The notes under the pieces were generated by a model, which was not told the DNA's origin, searched no databases, and saw only the letters and a program-made list of their open reading frames with translations. From UBA1724 sp016302315 (GTDB taxonomy: Bacteria > Verrucomicrobiota > Lentisphaeria > Oligosphaerales > Oligosphaeraceae), in contig JAEDNW010000042.1 of NCBI GenBank assembly GCA_016302315.1, positions 1-16,473 of the forward strand: a stretch of DNA of 16,473 bases, in the 5' to 3' direction. Made by a program: the position numbers and the translations under genes. Positions 1-8,700 of this stretch are shown in pieces. How positions within the stretch are numbered: position 1 is the first letter of the stretch; every line of letters starts with the position of its first letter.

Positions 1-1299
1 AACATCGCGGGGGTGGGCCCCGTCATCGGGGTCATCCTGGGCATCCGCTTCGGGGCGGAGGTCTTCCTCATCATCCCCATCGGCAATGTCCTGGGCGGCG
101 CCGTCCATGACTTCGCCTCCGGCATGATGTCCCTGCGCCACAACGGGGTAAACCTCCCCGGGATGATCCGGGATTCCCTGGGCAGGAAGACCGCCTCCCT
201 CTTCGCTCTCTTCATGACCTTCCTCCTCCTCCTGGTGGTGGCCGTCTTCATCAACATCCCCGCCAACCTGGTCGACGGACTCGCGCCCAAGACCTCCCTC
301 TTCTGGCCCGCCGTCATCCTCATCTTCCTCTACTACATCCTGGCCACCCTCTTCCCCGTGGACAAGATCATCGGCCGGATCTACCCCATCTTCGGCGGAC
401 TGCTGCTGCTGAGCACCTGCGCATTGCTGATGGCCATCCTCTGGCACTACTCCTTCACCGACAAGGATCTCTTCCTGGCCACCCCCGTCCTGCAGGAAAA
501 GTTCACCGCATTCCGGGAGAACAACCCCATCCTGCCCACCCTCTTCGTGACCATTGCCTGCGGCATCATGTCCGGCTTCCATGCTACCCAGTCCCCCATC
601 ATCGCCCGCACCATGGCCACGGAGCGGGAAGCCCGGGCCGCCTACTACGGCATGATGATCGTGGAGGGTATCATCGCCATGATCTGGGCCGGCGGCGGCT
701 ATGTGATCTACAATCTCCACCCCGAGCTCTTCAGCACCGGCGCCACCAAGGTCCTCCCGGAGATCGTCAATTTCTTCCTGGGGAACACGCTGGGATCCCT
801 GACCATCCTGGGCGTGATCATCCTGGCCATCACCTCCGGCGACACCGCCATGCGGAGCCTGCGTCTGAGCATGGCGGAGATCTTCCACATTGACCAGAAG
901 AGCCTGAGGAACCGCCTGCTGCTCTCCCTGCCCCTCATCTTCATCGTGTCCCTGCTTCTCTGGTGGTCCAACAAGGACGCCAAGACCTTCAACTTCCTCT
1001 GGAACTACTTCGCCTGGGGCAACCAGGTGCTGGCCGCCTTCACCCTCATCGCCACCTCGGTCTGGCTCTGGCGCCAGAAGAAGAATGGCTGGGTTACCTT
1101 GCTGCCCGGCATCTTCATCACCTTCATCGTGGCCACCTACATCCTGTGGATCTCCCCCGCCCACAAGGGGCCCATGGGGTTCGGACTGCCCCTGCCCCTG
1201 GCCTACGCCCTGGGCTCCCTTGTCGCCCTCCTCTGGGGCGGATGGGGATACTGGCTGGGGCACCGCGCCACCGCCATCCAGGACTCCTCCGACCGTTAA
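1..1299 (+). CDS. CstA-family carbon starvation / peptide transporter, 5' end cut by the window
   Basis: Integral membrane protein of the CstA/BtsT family, whose characterised members import small peptides or pyruvate. The reading frame is open from base 1 (residues NIAGVGPVIG), so the true start lies upstream. Family hallmarks are the IAGxGPxxG segment at the very start and the GGAVHDFASGMMSLRHNG segment that follows it, a CstA signature. About ten hydrophobic segments follow, plus a Gly-rich loop with 'HATQSPIIARTMATE' near residue 200. The visible part is 432 residues. E. coli CstA has about 700, but shorter family members exist, and I estimate that fewer than 100 residues are missing here. 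It leads mscS by 30 nt with the same orientation. Substrate cannot be read from the sequence. The stop codon lies inside a 13-bp tandem duplication. Confidence 0.9.
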   Translation, partial: NIAGVGPVIGVILGIRFGAEVFLIIPIGNVLGGAVHDFASGMMSLRHNGVNLPGMIRDSLGRKTASLFALFMTFLLLLVVAVFINIPANLVDGLAPKTSLFWPAVILIFLYYILATLFPVDKIIGRIYPIFGGLLLLSTCALLMAILWHYSFTDKDLFLATPVLQEKFTAFRENNPILPTLFVTIACGIMSGFHATQSPIIARTMATEREARAAYYGMMIVEGIIAMIWAGGGYVIYNLHPELFSTGATKVLPEIVNFFLGNTLGSLTILGVIILAITSGDTAMRSLRLSMAEIFHIDQKSLRNRLLLSLPLIFIVSLLLWWSNKDAKTFNFLWNYFAWGNQVLAAFTLIATSVWLWRQKKNGWVTLLPGIFITFIVATYILWISPAHKGPMGFGLPLPLAYALGSLVALLWGGWGYWLGHRATAIQDSSDR

Positions 1300-1316
1300 C
1301 CCCGACCGCTAACCCC
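1291..1316. repeat. 13-bp imperfect tandem repeat spanning the cstA stop codon
   Basis: GACCGTTAACCCC (1291-1303) is followed directly by GACCGCTAACCCC (1304-1316), with one mismatch. The first unit contains the TAA stop of the transporter gene. The second carries another TAA triplet in a different frame (1310-1312). It looks like a small slippage duplication and makes up most of the 30-nt gap to mscS. Confidence 0.8.
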
Positions 1317-1329
1317 GCATCTCTTCCCC

Positions 1330-2232
1330 ATGCCTGAAGAAACCCCCATTCCCTCCGCCGAAGCCGCCATCCAGAACGTGGTGGAGGCTGTTCGCCACAC
1401 CGATGTCCAGACCTTCTGGCAGCAGCATCAGGAGAGTCTGCTCCGCCTGGGCAAGAATCTGCTTCTGGGCATCGGCATCCTGGTTCTGGCCTGGGCCATC
1501 GCCACGCTGACCCGGAAGCTCATTCTCCGGGCCACCCGCCGCTTCGATGCGGTGGATGAATCCGTGGGCAAAATCCTCTCCGGCGTGGCCCGGGCCATCA
1601 TCTGGCTCTTTGCGGCCCTGATCATCCTGGATCTCATGGGTATCAACACCGCCAGCATCCTCACGGTGCTGGGCGCCGCCGGACTGGCTGTGGGCCTGGC
1701 CATGAAGGACTCCCTGAGCAACATCGCCGCCGGCATTATGCTCCTCTTCCTCCGCCCCTACAAGCTGGGGGACTACATCGACTGCGGCAGCGTCAGCGGA
1801 ACCATCCGGGAAATCGGTCTGTTCACCACCACCCTCACCACCCCCGACGGACTCTTCATCGCCGCCCCCAACAGCGTCCTCTTCGGCTCCCCCATCAAGA
1901 ACTACTCCCGGAACCCCAAGCGCCGGGCGGACGTGACGGTGGGCATCGCCTACGGTGATTCCCTGGCCCAGGGCATGGAAACCCTCCTGAAACTGATGAA
2001 GGAACATCCCCTTATCCTCCAGGATCCCGCCCCGGAAGTCCTGGTCTCCGAACTAGCCGACAGCTCCGTGAACCTGACCCTGCGCTTCTGGACGGAAAAC
2101 CAGAACTACTGGGAAGCCTATTGGTCTGTCAAGGCACAGCTGAAGGATGTCCTGGAAGGCGCCGGCCTCAACATCCCCTTCCCCCAGCGGGTGGTCACCC
2201 TGCTCCAGGAGGAGCCCGCCGCCCGAAAGTAG
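1330..2232 (+). CDS. mscS: MscS-family small-conductance mechanosensitive ion channel
   Basis: 300-residue inner-membrane channel that would open under membrane tension to release solutes on osmotic downshock. It has three predicted membrane helices (about residues 42-60, 84-103 and 107-140). The third is the Gly/Ala-rich pore helix, with GAAGLAVGLAMKDSLSNIAAG followed by the family sequence LLFLRPYKLGDYI. The cytoplasmic beta domain has the usual 'P-N-S' turn (AAPNSVLFG), and the C-terminal part ends in GLNIPFPQRVV, a standard MscS C-terminal motif. Length is close to E. coli MscS (286 aa), so this is the minimal type rather than a large MscK-like form. The ATG at 1330 has no SD (upstream is pyrimidine-rich, TCTCTTCCCC). 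It is probably co-transcribed with the cstA-like gene and the following phosphoesterase gene. Confidence 0.93.
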   Translation: MPEETPIPSAEAAIQNVVEAVRHTDVQTFWQQHQESLLRLGKNLLLGIGILVLAWAIATLTRKLILRATRRFDAVDESVGKILSGVARAIIWLFAALIILDLMGINTASILTVLGAAGLAVGLAMKDSLSNIAAGIMLLFLRPYKLGDYIDCGSVSGTIREIGLFTTTLTTPDGLFIAAPNSVLFGSPIKNYSRNPKRRADVTVGIAYGDSLAQGMETLLKLMKEHPLILQDPAPEVLVSELADSSVNLTLRFWTENQNYWEAYWSVKAQLKDVLEGAGLNIPFPQRVVTLLQEEPAARK

Positions 2233-2256
2233 GCGGGAGGACGGCTTGCGCCCCCT

Positions 2257-3360
2257 ATGACGGTCATCGCCCTCCTTCTCTTCCTGACGATCCTGGGCAC
2301 GGTCCTGCTTCCTCTGCCTCTTTCCTGGTGGGGAAAATCCCTTCTGGCGGCGCTGTGCCTGGTGATTTCCTTCAAATTCCCCCTGTTCCGCTGGCTGGGC
2401 GGCCCCATGCCCTTCGCCCCGCACCTCCCTCCCTGGCTGATTCTCCTGGGCGGCTGGCTCTTCGCCATCGCCCTGTTTCTCGCCCTGGGAGGCCTGCTCC
2501 TCTCCCCCTTCCAGCTCTTCCTCCCCAAGGCACGGGGATTCCTCTCCCTGGGACTCTTCCTCATCTCCCTGCTGGCCGCCACCGTGGGGTTGTTCTGGGG
2601 ACAGCGCGCCCCCCGGGTGCGGGAATTCACCCTCTCCTTCCCCGGACTGCCCGAGGAGGCGGAAGGCCTGACCATCGCACTCTTGACCGATCTCCATGCG
2701 GACGGCGTCATCGCCGCCCGGGAAATTGGCCAGATGGTGGACTTAGCCAACGCCCGTCACCCGGATCTGATTCTCCTGGGAGGAGATTTGATGGACGGCA
2801 CGGTGGAGGAACGGCTGGCGGATCTGGCGCCCCTGGGCCGCCTTCATGCCCCCCTGGGCGTCTGGGCTGTGCCCGGCAATCACGAATACTATTCCGGCTT
2901 TGCCGCCTGGCGGGAGGCACTATCCTCACTGGGCGTCCCCTTTCTGGTGAATGAACATCGGATGCTTCTGCCCAGCTTTGCCCTGGCAGGGATCGCCGAT
3001 CCGGCCTCGGTCCGTCACGGAGAAACCCCGCCCCGGCTCTCGGAGGCGCTGGAAGGACTTCCACCGGATACCTTTGTGCTCCTGGGCGCCCACAATCCCA
3101 ATCTGGCCCTGGAAGCGGCGAAACAAAGAGTCCCCCTAGTGCTCTCCGGCCACACCCACGGAGGCATGGTCTGGGGACTGGACTGGCTGGTGGCCCGAAA
3201 AAACAACGGACTCCTCTCCGGATTCTATGCCCTGCCCCCGGAAACCCAGCTCCTGGTCTCCAATGGCGCCGGCATCTGGAACGGATTCCCCCTCCGCCTG
3301 GGACATCCCTCCGAAATCCTCCTGATCACCCTCACCCGCTCCCCCACAGGACAGTTTTGA
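2257..3360 (+). CDS. Membrane-anchored calcineurin-like metallophosphoesterase (YaeI/LpxG type)
   Basis: 367 residues. The first ~118 form about four hydrophobic helices, and the rest is a cytoplasmic-type metallophosphoesterase domain. The di-metal motifs are complete: TDLHADG (D145, H147), GGDLMDG (D177), PGNHEYY (N208, H209), a later GAHNPN histidine near 279, and SGHTHGG (H299, H301). This is the YaeI/YkuE branch. In Chlamydia a membrane-anchored member, LpxG, cleaves UDP-2,3-diacylglucosamine in lipid A synthesis, so that role is a reasonable guess here, but the sequence alone does not fix the substrate. The gene starts 24 nt after mscS. A GGGAGGA purine stretch (2234-2240) lies about 16 nt before the ATG, which is far for an SD. 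It is the last gene of the plus-strand group and faces copA. Confidence 0.88.
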   Translation: MTVIALLLFLTILGTVLLPLPLSWWGKSLLAALCLVISFKFPLFRWLGGPMPFAPHLPPWLILLGGWLFAIALFLALGGLLLSPFQLFLPKARGFLSLGLFLISLLAATVGLFWGQRAPRVREFTLSFPGLPEEAEGLTIALLTDLHADGVIAAREIGQMVDLANARHPDLILLGGDLMDGTVEERLADLAPLGRLHAPLGVWAVPGNHEYYSGFAAWREALSSLGVPFLVNEHRMLLPSFALAGIADPASVRHGETPPRLSEALEGLPPDTFVLLGAHNPNLALEAAKQRVPLVLSGHTHGGMVWGLDWLVARKNNGLLSGFYALPPETQLLVSNGAGIWNGFPLRLGHPSEILLITLTRSPTGQF

Positions 3361-3464
3361 CCCTACGTCCCCCTGCCGGGGTTCATAGGGAATTGCCCCC
3401 GTCCCCCGCAAGCGGGGATGGGAGGCTTGTTACCCCGTGGGGGAAGGCCGGGAATATCCCGGCC
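3361..3464. terminator. Cluster of GC-rich hairpins in the convergent gap (candidate bidirectional terminator)
   Basis: Three separate inverted repeats fill the gap between the converging phosphoesterase and copA genes. First, CCCTA (3361-3365) pairs with TAGGG (3386-3390), with an inner CCCC/GGGG. Second, CCCCGC-AA-GCGGGG lies at 3404-3417. Third, there is a perfect 8-bp stem, GGCCGGGA-ATA-TCCCGGCC, at 3446-3464, followed by the palindrome CCCCCGGGGG at 3470-3479. None has a clean U-run in either direction, so these are strong structures in the right place rather than textbook intrinsic terminators. Confidence 0.5.
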
Positions 3465-3495
3465 GGGAACCCCCGGGGGGCCACATATCGCCGGC

Positions 3496-5682
3496 CTATT
3501 TCCGCCGGAGGCGGAGAGCATTTCCCACCACCACCAGGGAACTGCATGCCATGGCGGCGGCAGCCAGCCAGGGCGGCGGCACCAGATGCCAGGGAGAGAA
3601 GAGCCCTGCCGCCAGGGGAATGGCAAACAAGTTATAACAGAAGGCCCAGCCCAGATTCTGGCGCACGATCCTCAGGGTGCTCCGCGAAAGGGAAATCGCC
3701 TGGGAAACCGCCATCAGGGAGGGATTCAGCACCACCACGCCGGCGGTCTCCAGGGCCACATCCGTGCCCCCTCCCATGGCCATGCCCACCTGGGAAGCCG
3801 CCAGGGCGGGGGCATCATTGATTCCGTCCCCCACCATAGCCACGCCTTCCCCGGTCTTCTGACGTTCCAAGATCCAGTGTGCCTTATCCTGGGGCATCAG
3901 GTCTCCCTGGCACTCAGTCAGGCCCGCCTGGCGTCCCAGGGCATCCGCCACCTGCTGGCGGTCTCCCGTCAGCATCACGCAGGAGAGTCCCATTCTTCCC
4001 AGGGACGCCACGGTTTCCCGGGCTTCCTTCCGCAGGGGATCCGTCATCCAGAAGATTCCCTGGACTCCGGCCTGGGAGAAGAGATACAGAGGCGTGGCCG
4101 CCGTATTTTCCTGGGATTGTTCCCGGGCAAATTCCGGCAGGGAAATTCCCCGTTCCTGCAGCATCCGGAGATTACCGCAGCCCCAAAGCCTTCCCTGGAT
4201 CTCCCCCAGGACGCCCCGCCCGGAGAGATTCTGGAAGCGGGTCACCCCCACCAATTCCAGGGAGCGGGCCTCCGCCTCCCGGACCAGAGCCGCCCCCAAG
4301 GGATGCTGGGATCCCTTTTCCAGGGAGGCCGCCACCGACAGCAGCGCTTCGTCTTCCCCGTCCGGGGGGCACTGAATGGAGGCCAGAGAGGGGCGCCCCT
4401 CCGTCAGGGTCCCCGTCTTGTCCAGCACCACCGCCTTCACACGGCTCAGGGCCTCCAAGGTGGCGGCATCTTTGAAGAGAACCCCCTTTTTCGCCGCCAC
4501 CCCCGTCGCCACCAAAATGGCCACCGGCGTGGCCAGTCCCAGGGCGCAGGGGCAGGAAATCGCCAGCACGGAAACGCCCCGGGTCAGGGCCACGCCCCAG
4601 GAATGCCCCAGAAGAAGCCATCCCAGGATCGTGGCCAGGGCAAAGAGAAGCACCCCCGGCACAAACCAGGAACAGAGAATATCCGCCATGCGGGCAATGG
4701 GGGCGCGGGTCGCCCCCGTCTCCTCCACCAGGGCAATGACTTTCCCAAAGAGACTCTCGGCGCCCGCCGCCTGCACCTGCATCACCAGGACACCATCCCC
4801 GTTCAGGGTGGCCCCCAGCACCTTGTCCCCCTCCTTCTTCTCCACAGGAAGCCACTCCCCGGTTATGGCGGACTGCTCCACGGAGGAATGGCCAGAAATC
4901 ACCACGCCGTCCGCCGGAACCACGCCGCCGGGACGCACCAGGCACTGATCCCCGGGCAGCAGCTGTTCCACGGGCACAGACTCCTCCTTTCCCTCACGGA
5001 GCAGGATGGCGGTGCGGGGGGAATGGCGCTGAAGGGCCCGCAATTCGGCGGCGGCCCGGTTTCTTGCTCCTCCCTCCAGCCACTTTCCCAGGGTAAAGAG
5101 CATGAGAAGCATGGCGGGGGTTTCGAAGACCACGCCCTCCAGGGAGCCATGGGTCCAGCACCGGCTCAGCAAGAGGAAGAAGGGATAGAGGAAACCGCTT
5201 CCTGCCGCCAGGGCCACCAGGCTTTCCATGGTTGGGGAGCGGTGAAGGAGTCCCCGGATGCCCCGGAGGAAAATGTCCCTGTTGACATAAAGCAGGGGCA
5301 GCACCAGGATAAACTGGAGAACCACGGAGAGTCCGGTATACTTCGGCCCGGGGAATCCGGCCATGCCGGCCATGGCCAGGACACACACAGGGAGTCCCCA
5401 GAGCAGCGTTGCCAGGAAGCGCCGAAGCGGGGTGAGTCCTCCCGCCTCCGGCTCAGCGTTCCGGACCTCCGCGGTGCCCAGGGGCGTCAGACCATAGCCC
5501 GCCGCCTTGACGGCGGCGTCCACCTGGGATATCGTGGCGGCGTCCGGCGCCTCCAAAGACAGAATCCGGTTCAGCAAATCCACCTGGGGATGCTGGACGC
5601 CACGGACACCGGACACGGCCTTCAACACATGCCCCTGGCAGGCGGCACATTCCATCCCCTGGACAGAAAAACGATAACGCAT
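3496..5682 (-). CDS. copA: Copper-exporting P-type ATPase (P1B-1)
   Basis: 728 residues. ATP-driven heavy-metal pump of the inner membrane, predicted to export Cu(I). A single N-terminal HMA domain carries GMECAAC (C12, C15). The transmembrane metal site is CPC (C377-P378-C379). The actuator loop has ITGEWLP, the phosphorylation motif is DKTGTLT (D421), the nucleotide domain has SQHPLG, and the hinge is GDGINDAP (618-625). The last two helices carry YN (FCYNLFAIPLAAG) and MACSSLVVVGNALRL, the pattern typical of Cu(I) pumps rather than Zn/Cd pumps. Start chosen at ATG 5682 because the HMA domain begins there and GAGGAT sits 7 nt upstream. The frame stays open further upstream, but that part overlaps the end of dnaE and shows no family sequence. 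It lies 68 nt after dnaE, with no copper chaperone or regulator gene beside it. Confidence 0.95.
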   Translation of the reverse strand: MRYRFSVQGMECAACQGHVLKAVSGVRGVQHPQVDLLNRILSLEAPDAATISQVDAAVKAAGYGLTPLGTAEVRNAEPEAGGLTPLRRFLATLLWGLPVCVLAMAGMAGFPGPKYTGLSVVLQFILVLPLLYVNRDIFLRGIRGLLHRSPTMESLVALAAGSGFLYPFFLLLSRCWTHGSLEGVVFETPAMLLMLFTLGKWLEGGARNRAAAELRALQRHSPRTAILLREGKEESVPVEQLLPGDQCLVRPGGVVPADGVVISGHSSVEQSAITGEWLPVEKKEGDKVLGATLNGDGVLVMQVQAAGAESLFGKVIALVEETGATRAPIARMADILCSWFVPGVLLFALATILGWLLLGHSWGVALTRGVSVLAISCPCALGLATPVAILVATGVAAKKGVLFKDAATLEALSRVKAVVLDKTGTLTEGRPSLASIQCPPDGEDEALLSVAASLEKGSQHPLGAALVREAEARSLELVGVTRFQNLSGRGVLGEIQGRLWGCGNLRMLQERGISLPEFAREQSQENTAATPLYLFSQAGVQGIFWMTDPLRKEARETVASLGRMGLSCVMLTGDRQQVADALGRQAGLTECQGDLMPQDKAHWILERQKTGEGVAMVGDGINDAPALAASQVGMAMGGGTDVALETAGVVVLNPSLMAVSQAISLSRSTLRIVRQNLGWAFCYNLFAIPLAAGLFSPWHLVPPPWLAAAAMACSSLVVVGNALRLRRK

Positions 5683-5689
5683 CTTCTTG

Positions 5690-5695
5690 ATCCTC
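5690..5695 (-). promoter_or_regulatory. Ribosome binding site of copA
   Basis: On the minus strand GAGGAT lies 7 nt before the ATG at 5682. It supports this start over the in-frame extension into the dnaE region. It is one of only three convincing SD sites in the window. Confidence 0.6.
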
Positions 5696-5698
5696 AGA

Positions 5699-5710
5699 TT
5701 TTCATGAAAA
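5699..5710. promoter_or_regulatory. 12-bp perfect palindrome upstream of copA (possible operator)
   Basis: TTTTCATGAAAA is a perfect palindrome, 16 bases upstream of the copA start and just 5' of its SD. It is AT-rich in a GC-rich region and is followed by C8 (5713-5720). It matches neither the CopY box (TACAnnTGTA) nor a CsoR site that I recognise. An operator role is inferred only from symmetry and position. Confidence 0.3.
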
Positions 5711-5728
5711 CACCCCCCCCGGATTCCA

Positions 5729-5747
5729 GGACACCCGAAGGGTGCCC
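5729..5747 (-). other. Hairpin just downstream of dnaE
   Basis: In the minus-strand transcript GGGCACCC-UUC-GGGUGUCC forms an 8-bp stem with one G-U pair and a 3-nt loop, 3 nt after the dnaE stop. It is followed by a G-rich stretch rather than a U-run, so it could stabilise the dnaE 3' end or partly attenuate read-through to copA. It is not a clear intrinsic terminator. Confidence 0.4.
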
Positions 5748-5750
5748 TCG

Positions 5751-8700
5751 TCAATCCTCGGAACTCACCCCGTTCTCCCGCAGGAAACTTCCCCGGCGAG
5801 GAGGCTGGGGACGATTCCGGCTCCCCTTGAGGGTGACGGCATCCTCCCCGAAAAGCTGCCGCAGGCGGCTCAGGAGAGTGGACACCGGCTTCAGGCCGAA
5901 GGAGGGGCGGAAGAAGAGGCAGCTTCCGGAACGCAGGCGAATGCCCAGATGGAATTCCGCAGGGCCGCGGTGGCGGCCGCATAATTGCATCATCTGCTGC
6001 AGTTTCTCCGGCGTAGCCTCGGATTCCTGCACGCATAGAGAGATTTTCGCCGTAAAAAGTTCCGGGGCCCGCTCCAGGGGAATCAGGCGATTCAGGCGGA
6101 GTTTCAGGGTGGCATTCTCCCCGTCGTCGTCCCGGCTGACTTCCCCTTCGGCCAGAGCCAGGGCCCCGTCCTCCAGCAATTCCGGGCTGTTTTTCAGCAC
6201 GGTCTCATATTCCCGGTTGAAAAGCACCGCCTCAAAAGAGGCCTCCCGGCTTTCCAGGGTGATAATGGCAAAGGGCTTCTGGCTGGCTTTGGAGAGCTTC
6301 TTCACGCAGTGGGCGATGTAGACCCCCGCCCGGAAGATGGTTCCGTCCTCCAGGGAGGGCAGATCCGCCAGATCGTCAATCTGGAAGGCCTCCATGATCT
6401 CCCGGCCGTGGTCGATGGGATGGCCGGAGAGGAAGAATCCCAGCAGCTGTTTTTCCCGATCCAGGCGTTCCTTCTCCTCCACCTCCGGGATGTCCGGATA
6501 CTGGACCGAGAGGGATTCCCGGGAGGATTCGTCCATCATGTCGAAGAGGGAGAGCTGTCCGGAGGAGCGGTCTTTCCGGGCGGAGGCGCTGCGGCTCAGC
6601 ACATCCGGCATCACCGCCAGCAGCTGGCTGCGGCGATGGCCGAAGCAGTCCAGGGCGCCGGAATAGATCAGGGCTTCCAGCAGCCGGGCGTTCACCCCCG
6701 GCACCCGGGTGCACAGATCCTCCAGATTCTGGAAGGGGCCATCCTGGTGCCGGGCCTCCAGAATGGTCTGGACAATCCCCTCCCCTACGCCCTTGATGGC
6801 CGCCAGCCCAAAGCGTATGTCCTTGCCGCTGACGGAGAAGGACTTGCCGCAGACATTCACGTCGGGCGGCAGAACCCGGATGCCCATCTCCCGGCATTCC
6901 TTCAGATAGAAGGCCAGCTTCGTGGAGTTGGAAAGTTCGCTGGTGAGGACAGCCGCCATGAAGGCGGCGGGATAGTTGGCCTTTAGGAAGGCGGTGCGGT
7001 AGGTCAGAAGCCCGTAGGCGGCGGAATGGCTCTTATTGAAGCCGTAACCGGCAAACTTCAGGATCTTGGCCCAGATGTTCTCGGAAATGTCCAGCCCGAT
7101 CCCCCGCTTCAGACAGCCCTCCTGGAAATCCTTCTTCTTCTGCTCCATGACCTTCAGCTTCTTCTTGCCGATGGCACGACGCAGAATGTCCGCCTCCCCC
7201 AGGGAGAAGCCGGCCACCTTCTGCACCACCTGCATGATCTGCTCCTGATAGAGCATGATGCCGTTGGTCTCCGCCAGAATGGGCTCCATCTCCTTCACAT
7301 CGTAGTCCAGGGGAATGGTGCCCTCCTTCCGCCCCAGGAAATCCGGGATGAATTCCATGGGACCCGGACGGTAGATGGCGATCAGGGCGATGATGTCCTC
7401 CAGCCGGGTGGGCTTCCACTTCCGGCAGAGTTCCTGCATGCCGCCGGATTCCAGCTGGAAGACGGCAATGGTCTTTCCCGAGGACAGAAGCTGGTAGGCC
7501 TTCTCGTCACCCTCGGGGATTTCATTGGAGGGCAGTTTTCGTCCTGTGCTGGCCTCCACCAGATCCAGGGCGTCCTGGATGAGGGTCAGGGTTTTCAGGC
7601 CCAGGAAATCCATTTTCAGCAGGCCCAGGGATTCGCAGGGAATGGCGGAGAACTGCGTGATGGCCTCGTCTCCCGCGCCCCGGGCGATGGGGGCCACATC
7701 CGCCACGGGCATATCCCCGATGATGACTCCCGCCGCATGGATGGACATGTTCCGGTTCAGCCCCTCCAGGACCTTGGCATACTTCCAGAGTTCCTGGCAC
7801 CAGGGTTCCGACTCGATTTTCGCCTTCAGCTCCTCGCTGGGGGGGTATTTGAGCTTCTCGCTGCCGTTCAGGGCGATATCCAGGGTCATCTTGGGATCGG
7901 CGGGAATCAGCTTGGCAAACTGCGCCCCCTCGTCGAAGCTGCGTCCCATGGCCCGGGCCACATCCTTCACCACCTGCTTCGCCTTCAGGGTCCCGAAGGT
8001 CCCGATCTGCACCACGCGGTCCTCCCCGTATTTCCGGCGTACATACTCGATGACCTCATGACGGCGGCGTTCGCACAGGTCGATGTCAAAGTCGGGGGGA
8101 GAGACCCGTTCCGGATTGAGGAAGCGTTCGAAGAGGAGATTATAGCGGAGGGGATCGATGTGGGTGATGCCGATGAGGTAGGCCACTAGGGAGCCTGCGC
8201 CGGATCCCCGTCCGGGCCCCAGGGGGACGCCGATCTTGGCGGCATAATGGAGGAAGTCCCACACCACCAGATAGTAGCTGATGAATCCCATCCGCTTGAT
8301 GATCCCGATTTCGTAGTTCATCCGCTCCAGAATCACCTTCCGTTCCTCGGTGATCTCGTCCTTGTCCGGATCGAATTGGTAGCGCCACATCAGGCCGTCG
8401 TGGCACAGCTTCCGCAGATGCTCCTCCCGCACGGTCTCCGGATCTTTTCCCGGCACTTCGGGTTCCGGATAGGCGGGATAGTGGTTGGCCTTGTCCTGAT
8501 CCACGGTGGGAAGATGGACCGAGCAGCGGCTGGCGATGTCCACCGTATTGCTCATGGCTTCGGGGAGCTGGGGGAAGAGCCTGGCCATCTCCTCCTGGCT
8601 CTTGAAGTAGAACTGATCCGTCCCAAAGCGCATCCGTTTGGGATCATTGATGGTGGTCTGGGTGCCGATGCAGACCATCAGATCCTGGGCCTCGGCATCC

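Noticed and set aside
5711..5747. CsoR-type copper operator in the C-rich gap before copA
   Set aside because: The C8 tract recalls CsoR sites, but the matching dyad with a G-tract is absent.
5683..6036. 118-residue N-terminal extension of CopA
   Set aside because: It overlaps the dnaE 3' end, shows no second HMA domain, and a good SD precedes the ATG at 5682.
3418..6321. 967-codon open frame on the plus strand opposite copA and the end of dnaE
   Set aside because: Its translation is low-complexity Gly/His/Gln/Pro-rich with no domain, and it lies fully antisense to copA and dnaE, whose motifs are unambiguous. Long antisense frames are common in GC-rich DNA.
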